A DNA stretch of 64,000 bases. It comes from Symsagittifera roscoffensis (taxonomy: Eukaryota; Xenacoelomorpha; Acoela; Convolutidae). Below the pieces are notes generated by a model that did not search any database, was not told the origin of the DNA, and saw only the letters and a program-made list of their open reading frames with translations. Within the stretch, counting starts at the first letter, position 1, and every line of letters begins with the position of its first letter. The translations under genes were made by a program, and so were the position numbers. The stretch spans positions 23,815,547 through 23,879,546 of the forward strand of contig NC_087067.1 in assembly GCF_963678635.1 (NCBI RefSeq), read 5' to 3'. Shown in pieces: positions 55,375 through 64,000 of this stretch.

Positions 55375-57407
55375 TATATATTTAAATGCGGGCTTCACTA
55401 TCTCGCCATGTTTAAGCTTTTTCAACGTATTATTTTTGCATGTTTAAGCTATATCGTATATTGCAATGGTTAAGATTTTTTTTTCGGTTTTCCAATTTGA
55501 TTTTAGTGATTATTTTACCGAGTTTAAATTAAGCAGTCCAATATCGAATTAGGGGTTGCGAAATTGGCCTCCAATTTTGAATGCCCGAATCATTTTAGTT
55601 AACGAGATAAGACGATTTTTGAGATTTTTTTCAAAAATTTTCAGAAATCTCAAATAACAAAATAATTTACAAAACTTGAAGTCGCCAACGCTGCAGTTGG
55701 GTGCTGTCAGAGTACTCTAAGGATTTACAAATCTTGCCTCCAAATATGACTGTTCAAATCCTTGTAGTTTTCGAGATTGTTAACACAAACGAGGTTGAGA
55801 GCATTGTGGTATATTAGGAGATGGCAGTGCATTAGCGTGTGCTCTCTGCTTTATCAGTGGCCCGTTTCTTTAGGCGTCAGCGTCACAGTTGTGTAGGTCA
55901 GTCGAGTTGCTTTATTTTTTCATCTCTTAATTTTTTTGCCTTTTTTCGCATTTTAATGCTACTTAATGTTTTGTTGGAGCCGAAGCGTGCTAGAGGCAAC
56001 GCTTCGTCAGCTCGATTGACTTGATAGGATCGTCGGTTAGGAGCAGTCCAATATCGAATTAGGGGTTGCGAATTTGGCCTCCAATTTTGAATGCCGGAAT
56101 CATTTTAGTTAACGAGATAAGACGATTTTTGAGATTTTTTTCAAAAATTTTCAGAAATCTCAAATAACAAAATAATTTACAAAACTTGAAGTCCCCAACG
56201 CTGCAGTTGGGTGCTGTCAGAGTACTCTAAGGATTTACAAATCTTGCCTCCAAATATGACTGTTCAAATCTTTGTAGTTTTCGAGGTATGACGTTTTTTT
56301 GTGATTTTTTCAAAATTTTTCAGAAAACTTAACCTATTATTAGTTTTTAAAAATCTGAAATTCCCAACCCTGTAGTTGGGTCCTTTCGGAGTACTCTCAA
56401 AGATTGCGAATCTTGCCTCCAAGTATGACTGCTCAATTCTTTGTTGTTTTCGAGATATGACGTTTTTTGCGATTTTTTCAAAATTTTTCAGAAAACTAGA
56501 TTTATTTTTTTTCTTTTAAATTCTGAAATTCCCAACCCTGTAGTAAGGTCCTGTCAGAGTACTCTCAAGGATTGCGAATCTTGCCTCCGAATATGACTGC
56601 TCAGTTCTTTTTAGTTTTCAAGATTTGACGTTTTTTGGGATTTTTCTAAATTTTCAGAAAACTTATATTAATTTTTTTTGCAAAATCTGAAATTCCCAAC
56701 CCTGTAGCTGGGTCCTGTCAGAGTAATCTCAAAGATTGCGGATCTTGCCCCCAAATATTAATTATTTTTCAAAATTTGCAATTCCCAACTCTATAGTTCG
56801 GTGTTGTCATGGTACTCTAAAGAGTTGCAAATCTTGCCACATGCGACTGCTAAACGCGACTGCTCAAATGCTTTTCGTTTCCGAGATGTGACGTTTTTCG
56901 ATTTTTTCAAAATTTCTCAAACAACTTATCTACAAAGAAATTCTACAAATTCTAATTCTACTAATTAGAAAATTTGAAACTACTAACTTGATGAAGATAC
57001 AACCTTATTGTCAGCGTACAACCAGGCGTCTCAATTCTTGCCTCTTAATATGAATGCTCAAATCCTTTTAGTTTCCGAGATAAGACGTTTTTTTTTCATT
57101 TTTTTTTCGGGAAGCTTAGGTTTAAAAAAAGACACAAAATTTTGGATTCCTAACCCTATAGTAGAGTACTCTCAGGGACTCTCAGTGGTTGCAAATCTGG
57201 CTTCCAAATTTCTCCAGAGGCTAATTAAGTTTTCGAGATGACGCTTTTAAAATGGGAATAAAAAAAATTTAAAAGTTCGAAATTACGAACCCTGTAATTG
57301 GGTGCAGTCAGAGTACACTAAAAGTTTGCAGATGTTGTTTCCAATATATGCGGTTTTTCATGAGTTGTCGAAAAATTTCGAAGCACCGAAGGTGCGTTAA
57401 TTGCTAG
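55375..57407 (+). mobile_element. Third Helitron-like element with ~165-bp array
   Basis: A leader (TTTAAATGCGGGCTTCACTA, TTAAGCTATATCGTATATTG) precedes monomers running to about 57370. The 3' end is a textbook Helitron-type terminus: GCACC-GAA-GGTGC (57383-57395), eight bases, CTAG (57404-57407), then T. No Rep/helicase is encoded. A LINE copy with 244-bp flanking repeats interrupts the array at 55776-56041. Confidence 0.65.
55532..56285 (-). mobile_element. 5'-truncated LINE copy with 244-bp flanking direct repeats
   Basis: The 264-bp core 55779-56042 differs from 54721-54984 at three sites and starts at the same LINE 3' terminus. It is flanked by 55532-55775 and 56042-56285, which are 244 bp each and differ at four sites. 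They read like a very long target-site duplication, since neighbouring array monomers are far less alike. Confidence 0.75.
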
Positions 57408-57409
57408 TA

Positions 57410-59575
57410 CTTTTTAATCAAATATAAGGCTCTTTTTCCTTTCTCTCAACCTCACACGAACATAAATTTTATGGTGGAAGGAGTGGTTTTACAAGGTTAA
57501 TTACGAAGACCAAATATGTTTGCCACAACCTAATTAGTCTAAACAATTTGAACAGATTTTCATAACAATCGAACAATGTGAACAGAATTCTTAATTGAAT
57601 AATTTTGCAGGCGGGGGAAAAGGAAATAGAGCCAAATATAATCGGTTTTTAACCCATCTATTTTTCGATACAGTTATTGCGCTTGCGTTTACCAAGCGTT
57701 ATCAAATCGGAATGAAGACTTTTTTCGGGTTACTCACTAGTTTCACAAAATTAGTTGAATTTGAGTTTTTATGAAATTAAGCATGTCAGCTGCATGACGT
57801 GTTCATTTTACTGAACATGAAAACCCAATCCCATACAGGGTAGTTTCAGAGGACCTTGGAACTTTAATTTTTTTTTTATAAAGTAAGTTCTTTTTTCGGC
57901 TCAACTGGTGTCTGCTCAAAGATTGCCGGCCTTGTTTCTGCTTTGTACGTTTTGTTCAGTTGCTAATTCGTTCAGGGCAAGTTAGCATAAAAGTAAGCAT
58001 TTTTTGATAAAAACAATTATTATGAAAAGTTATGGAATTGGGTTTTTAGTTTCTTATTTATTTTTTGAGACGCTTTGGAAAATTTTATCAATTTTTTAAA
58101 GTTTTTTTCCTCAAGAACCTGTCTACCGATTTTCAAAAAGGGGCGTTGATACAAAGACCGCCTAGATTCTTTTGTGCCTATATACTACCCTGGTCTCTTT
58201 TTCCTTTACACCTTCGTCTGCAGCGTTCGAAACGTCTGTTGGCGGAATAAATTTTCTCAAACACTAAACTACCAAATCTGAGATTTCGATTTCAATGAAA
58301 AGAACAGTTTGAGAAGCTCCCCTTCATAAGTGGCTACGCCAAAACATCTTTCACACATGAAATTATGGCCCTCGGAATAGTCCAATTTTTTGACTGTTTT
58401 GAATCTTTTTCAATTTTTTTTTCGAAATTAAAATTCCTGAAGCTGTGAGTTTAATGGAGTTAACGGGTAGTGGAAAATTTCCGTGCATTGCGGCCCTATC
58501 AGCTTTTTTCTGCACAGAAAAAATTCTCATCCTCAAAACAGTCAATTTTTTTGATGTTTTAAGCGTTTCTTGAATAAATTTTATGAATTTAATCAAAAAA
58601 TAATTCCTTTATTTGAGATTTTGGCTCAATCCAAGAAGCGCGTTGTGGGAAGCTCCTTTGGATACGCAAATACGCCCAATTTCCTTAGACACAAAATTTT
58701 ATGGCTCTCGGAAAAGTCAAAGTTTTGATTTTTTGGCCGTTTTCTAAAACATTTTAACTTGGCTCGAGAACTCTTCTAGCAAAACTTGGATTTTGGGTTC
58801 GCGCGAATTTTAAGGTGAGGTGAATATCTTCTGAATAAGCGGCTACGCGCAGTTTTTTTTTTAAATAAAAAAGCTCTGATTCTCGGAATTGTCAATTTTC
58901 TGATTTTTTGACGTTTTTTTTTGGGTTGCCAAGTACCCTGCCAAATCTGATATCCTTGATTTAATCGACACAACAGGTTGATGGATGCTTGCGTTTATAC
59001 TTTTCTATGCGTAGTTTCCGAAACTTTGATCGTTTTTGTAAATTTTTTTCTACTGGAAGTGCCAATTCTCAGGTTAAATTTTCTATCAAGAAACCAGATT
59101 TTGGGAATCTTCTCTATTTTACCTATGACGACCTGCTTTGAGCGGAAAAAATACGTACGGATTTCGGAAAGTCAAGTTGTTGAATCTTGACCGTTTCTTA
59201 GCAATTTTATGAATTTTCTTAAACTACCTTGCCAAATCTGAGATTAAAAGAACCGATTGTGCTAATTTTTCCTGCAGAAGTGTTCCTGTAGAAAATCTCC
59301 TTAATTTTTTTGTGAGACAAATGTTGTCTTTGGGAACATTCCTCACTCTTTTTGCTTATTTTATTATTTTATTAAAGAAACAACTAAGGTTTTGGGCATA
59401 GTCCAATTTTTGAAGTTTAGCATTTCGTCCCGCATCAGTATAACAAGTTCAAAAAGTAATAAACACATACCTCCAGCTTTAGCTGGGCCCTAGGTGTCTT
59501 TCATCGAGAGAAACGAACATTTTTAAAAAATTTTTTTCATCATTCATCGTTTTTTTTACTTATGCTTCATTCGTT
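57410..59575. other. No gene; family A fragment near 57870
   Basis: TTTTTTCGGCTCAACTGGTG and GATTGCCGGC (57890-57930) match the family A interior. A terminal-hairpin-like CCAGCTTTAGCTGGGCCCTAGG lies, in parts, at 59473-59494. Repeated phrases such as CAAATCTGAGAT and TCTCGGAA-GTC occur between 58270 and 59240, suggesting an old ~210-bp repetition. No coding signal. Confidence 0.4.
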
Positions 59576-59579
59576 ATTG

Positions 59580-59625
59580 TTTTTTATCGCAAGTGGTGCA
59601 AAGCTCAGTTTCTGCTCTGTGTAAG
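59580..59625 (+). repeat. Solo 3' end of family A
   Basis: TTATCGCAAGTGGTGCAAAGC then TCAG, CTCTGTGTAAGC matches the family A right end. Confidence 0.5.
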
Positions 59626-59959
59626 CGATTTTTTATCACCTTTTCTAATTCATATGTTTTGCACCAGAATTTCATTATAATTGATTACAATTGTATATAA
59701 TCCTTTTTGTTTTCCTCGGAGTTGCTTATCTTTCATGCTTTTTGTAGACGTTGGTTTATGTGAGAAATGAGAAAATTGTTTTCAAAGTTTCAAAATCAAA
59801 TCAAACTTAAAACGTTTTTTTTCTTCATTTCTTCTCTATCATGCTTGTTTCATGATGCACACTTTGTTTTGTTAAGTATCAAAAAATTATCAGCTTCTTG
59901 CCTTAGTTTCATGATTTATTTTTCATCTATCGCGGGAACCTATCAAGTAATATAAATGG

Positions 59960-59997
59960 ATTAAAATGTTTGTTTCGTGGTAAACAAACATTTTAAT
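59960..59997. repeat. Perfect 16-bp hairpin
   Basis: ATTAAAATGTTTGTTT, a six-base CGTGGT loop, then the exact reverse complement. A direct copy of the left arm plus loop and AAAC recurs at 60013-60035. Confidence 0.9.
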
Positions 59998-60864
59998 GTT
60001 AAATCAACTATAAAATGTTTGTTTCGTGGTAAACCTTCGTTCAGAGTTTTTGTCATTGACAGAAAAAAATTATCCCATATGATATAATTGAAGTATACTC
60101 TAAGTGAGACAAAAGTGTGATAAAATAAGAGATTAAAATTGGTTATAATTGAGTTAAAGAATTTTTTTGTATGAACTACTATAAATTTATAATCGCTTAA
60201 AACAGGTTCTAGTCTCAAAAAAAAATATCACGATTATAATCGATTATATATCTTTCAAACACCTAATTTTCCTAATTATAATCGATTATAGTTGTCAAGA
60301 AACCAACATAATAAACGGGTAGATGCGGGCAGATTTTTGTTTTTTTTCCCTCAATATACTTCAAATTTTTTCGCTAAACCGTAGGCAAATTATTATTTCC
60401 AGCTACAAAATTGCAATTTTTCTCAGTTTTCATGGCGAAATCAAGAAAAATACAAATGGATCCATGTTTTTTAAAATTTTTGTTAATTTTAGAAAAAAGT
60501 CAATCATCAACATTTTTTTGGAAATGCAAAGTTATTTTTTTCTCCTGTAAAAACTCATTCTGTTGCTTTCCCCACATGCCTACTTAGCTTTAAAGCGCAC
60601 AAATTCGAAACAACTAGTTTATCACACCTAACACTCATCATCTGGGTTAGATTTTTGATCTAGTTTGTTTTCGCACTAAATTTATTACTTCTAAGAACGA
60701 CCTTAGGCTTACAAGTAAAAAGAATCATATTTAAAAAAATGGGTCGTACTTGTGATTCTAACAACATAATTCAGAAAATTACCCGTTATTTGAAAAACGA
60801 TTGATGGTGAAAAGAGTTGTCAGCGTTCAGACTGCACTTCAACTGATCTGCAAACCGATTTTTT

Positions 60865-60940
60865 TGCTTACGAGAGCAAGTGTCTTGTAATCAGAAACTA
60901 GACTTTTTTCTATGTTATTATAATTTTTTTAATCGCTAGT
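60865..60940 (+). repeat. Family A left end
   Basis: TTACGAGAGCAAGTGTCTTG, then AGAAACTAGACTTTTTTC, matches the left end at 53084. No right end was recognised downstream. Confidence 0.5.
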
Positions 60941-60949
60941 GGAAACGAA

Positions 60950-63900
60950 GTTTAGATAATTGTTTTGTCCAACAAACGTATCCGATTCGAACCACTCTTA
61001 TTTTTCGTAAAATGATGGAACGAAGCGTGTTTTGATCCTCAAACTTTGGCTGCTCTGTTAGATGCTGATTTTTTAAAACTCGTTTTTAAAGCTCTTTAGA
61101 AGTTCGATTAATACTTTGACTCTTGGTATTATAAATTTTTTTAAATAGCTAATTCTTTTTTAAAAATACTTTCTCTCAAACAATTGTTGTTGAATTTTAT
61201 CAAAACAAATAACAGACAAAAAAAATCTTTCTATTCGAGTGTTTCGGTTTAAGAATAGAAAGCTCGGAAAACCATAACAACAAACACATTTTAAGCAGTT
61301 GCTCAGCGCAAACTTAAATAATTTTGAAATTAAAGGCATTCAAATACCAAAAGAATCTGTTTGCTGTGCCAATTGCACAATATGATCTGAGCTTATCTAC
61401 TATTTTGAATTAATTTTTTAAATTGGGCTGGTACCTTACTTTTCATAGGTTAAGCTAACTGCTTAGTTTTGTTCAGAATTGCCCGGCTCCGTTTTATAAC
61501 ACCCTTGTAAGTATTCTAAAAGCGTCGCATCAGTGAGCGTAATTTTACGACCTCTTCCAACTCTTCTTCCGTAGGATTGCAAGACTTTTTTCTTCGCCTC
61601 TTGCAATTAAACGCGTCGAATGTTTCTTATGATGTTTTTGATTTTGAAGGAGATAAGGTTGAGTTGTGTTCCTGGTTAGTAGATAGTAAGTTTCTAAAAA
61701 ATCAATTACGTTCATGAAAATAGATTTTTACCAAACTTAAAAATTTGAATTACGATTGTCATATTTGACAAACTGAGTTATGACTGGAGTGTATAACTCA
61801 TAGAGTAATTTCGGATAGGGTACACCGTCTGCTCGTCACGCTATCTTATTTTCGGCCGGATAGATTCGTGCAACTTCTTAGTCTAATACCGATCCTAATC
61901 TTACTCTTATACTATCTAGTCTCAGGTTGTTTAACTAGTCTCTGCTAGGCTCAATAGATCTAGGGTATACTGGTTTATTGCGGCTGCTGAAGTGCTCGGG
62001 AGAGTCCAACTAATTTCTAAGTTAAATTCAAATCTCTCTGGTGCTGAAATTACAAGTAACTTCAGCACTTACAAATAAGTGGGTTGTTAGTTAGATGGAT
62101 CATGATTGGTTAATATTAAATACTTTACATTGGTAAAACATTTAATTTATCCAATCATAAAATATAGTTTAGATCAGGTTCCACCCATCCGGGTTTTACA
62201 GAGTTTTTTAGAACAGTTCTTCTGTAATTCAAGGGTGGATGATGGACGTTGGTATTTGGCGAACATCATATTTCTTTGTTTCCTTTTTGTTTAGGAAGTT
62301 CCAGGAAACTGGAGTTAGAGACATAAGACGTTGTGTTCTTCTTGTGACAACGACTGAGTCTCTGCAACAAAACCAATTCTGATTTCAGAATGGTTGGCTA
62401 TGTCAGGTTTTTCTGTTCTTCGGGGAGGACTTCTTTTGTGTCTGATCTAGCTTGGGAATGGCGTGGAGATTGTGCGTGGAGGGGATGCCTGGTTACTCGG
62501 ATCTGTACGTACACTTGGGTCATCGAGGTGGTCATTGGTCTAGTTCAATGAAGTCCTTTTCTGCGAGGTCAAGTCGTACTCTAAATCCTTTGAGTTGTGA
62601 TTGTGAGCGGCATATCGATTGTAGTTGGTCATTCTCTCTCGAGTGTAGTGAGGTCGTCTTGTCTTTTGATGTTCGTCCTTGGTGTTGTATTCTGATCTAT
62701 ATATTGCATCATGTGATTTTACATTTTATAAAACTTTTATTAGTTTAATATTTTTTAATAATGATTTTAGTTAGTTGTTTTCACAAAAGCTTTTTGTTTT
62801 AGTTCGGTTATTTTGAAGAGTTACTCACCCTTGAGTAGCTCTTATTAAAAATAAAGGTGTGGTCACAAAGCGTGGATGTAGCGCGGTGGGTTAGGCCGGC
62901 TATAGAGCATGCTCAGGACGTCCTTCCTGGTGGGTTAGGCCAGGTGTGGGAGTATGATTTCATGCGGTTTTTGTGAGGGGTCCTGTTATGTGACAACGTT
63001 TTATGTTGGGTTTGTTGTGGTTTTTCTTATGTTTCGTTGGTTGTGTCCTTTTTTCAAAAATCAAATTGTTTGTGGTATGGGTTTGTCTTTCGACTTTTTT
63101 GTGTTTTATTATTTCTTTCTAAGACTTTGTAATAGTCTTCAAAAGAATAAATTATCCAGTTTTAAACTGGGTTAATCCGGTTTGGGTACCGTTGGTTTCC
63201 TTTTCTTAGTCATGCTGTTATTCTATGATTTGTGGTATTTAGTAAGCTGCGTTGGTTAGTTTTGTTTAGTATATGATTCCTTTCCAACCGGGTTAAAGGA
63301 AAGTTTGAAACATGTTATTATATGTTAGAGTTGTTGAGTGTGAAAACTTGAAACTGAAATTCATTATTTTAAACAATTCTTCGTGGGCGAGCTGTGCGAG
63401 TGTGGATAGAATTTCTGTGCGAATGAATGAAAATATCAAAAGGTTAGTACTGCAATTGCATTTTATTAATTTACTGTATAGAATTTGGAAATTTACTGCT
63501 AGTTATGGGGGAATTTTAAGATACAAATTTGCATCATAATTAGATTTACTGCTTTGGGGGAAAATTTTATAAATTAATTTACTGCTTTGGGGGAAAATTT
63601 TATAAATTAATTTACTGCATTGGTATTATATTTATTTTAATTGTTGGTGCAAAAGTTTAATAGGGTCTTAAACAGTTTTGAAGAAGTTTGCTATTTTTTA
63701 TTTTTCTTTTGTGAATTTTTCAGATGATCGAGGATGAAGGCTAAAAATCTAAAGAAAACATGAATAAAGAATGGTGAGTTTTTTCAATATTTTAATTAGT
63801 TAGTAATATTTACTTAATTCATACTTACCTGTTAGTCGTCGGGGAAAAAACCGTGGGGGAAGATGTCGTGAATTAGTTCTGAAGTTGTTAGTAGTTTAGC

Positions 63901-64000
63901 TAGAATGCGGATGATATTTTTAGTTTGAAGCAGTGGCCAAAGCAATTGAAGTGCCTTAATAGTGGTTAGTTCTTCAGTGCCTACTGCAAACTCATAAGGT
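60950..64000. other. Unassigned right end
   Basis: 61780-62940 is richer in G/C and less homopolymeric than its surroundings, with GGTGGGTTAGGCC at 62885 and again at 62929, but no domain-bearing frame. A 33-bp unit TTTACTGCTTTGGGGGAAAA... repeats 2.3 times at 63545-63620. Exon-like pieces occur near 63724-63773 (TTTTTCAG before, GTGAGT after), without coding capacity; they could be 5'-UTR exons of a gene beyond the window. Confidence 0.3.

Noticed and set aside
54781-56024. Two identical 61-codon frames as a duplicated gene
   Set aside because: They lie antisense within the duplicated LINE 3' end and owe their identity to recent insertion.

Overview
The window reads as AT-rich, intron-bearing, transposon-dense nuclear DNA of a metazoan, probably a marine invertebrate. 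Evidence: two PLAC8-family genes, one with GT-AG introns; full-length COQ4 and ITPK1 orthologues; LINE, hAT, pogo-like, Helitron-like and LTR-type elements; tRNA-derived sequences inside dispersed repeats; no bacterial gene organisation. I cannot name the species. No rRNA, genuine tRNA, CRISPR array or prokaryotic operon is seen.

Layout. 1-3.6 kb has no recognisable gene but holds a striking series of 67-bp dyad-symmetric modules (ACCCTCC ... TTAAnnnnnTTAA ... GGAGGGT). 3.9-4.9 kb has a truncated hAT-like MITE, a LINE 3' coding end and a repeat end. 8.1-9.7 kb encodes a 533-aa PLAC8 protein with a long tyrosine-containing N-terminal region. 10.8-20.8 kb is repeat-rich: the hairpin-ended family A, a LINE RT fragment, a Helitron-like 3' end, a broken LTR-retroelement fossil and a degenerate minisatellite. 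21.2-23.6 kb holds COQ4 and ITPK1 head to tail; both start codons lie just behind pyrimidine-rich AG acceptors, and an inverted repeat carrying a copy of an ITPK1 coding segment lies between them.

24-46.7 kb is mobile-element territory: two arrays of a ~165-bp repeat, one ending in a Helitron-like 3' terminus; a hAT transposon with perfect 8-bp target duplications; nested family-A and MITE insertions; hairpin-ended family D; a pogo-like MITE; an ~83-bp minisatellite; a hAT MITE with perfect target duplications; and a largely complete but broken APE-type LINE. 47.5-51.8 kb is a three-exon PLAC8 gene with an alanine/lysine/glutamate-rich helical tail. 53-57.4 kb holds another family-A copy with an internal tRNA-like promoter and a third Helitron-like array, interrupted by a 5'-truncated LINE copy flanked by 244-bp direct repeats. 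57.4-64 kb is mostly unassigned.

Gene roles: COQ4 (mitochondrial coenzyme Q biosynthesis) and ITPK1 (cytosolic inositol phosphate kinase) are housekeeping metabolism; the PLAC8 proteins are Cys-rich membrane-associated proteins. Nothing shows that the four genes share a pathway. Dispersed repeat structure explains much of the remaining sequence.
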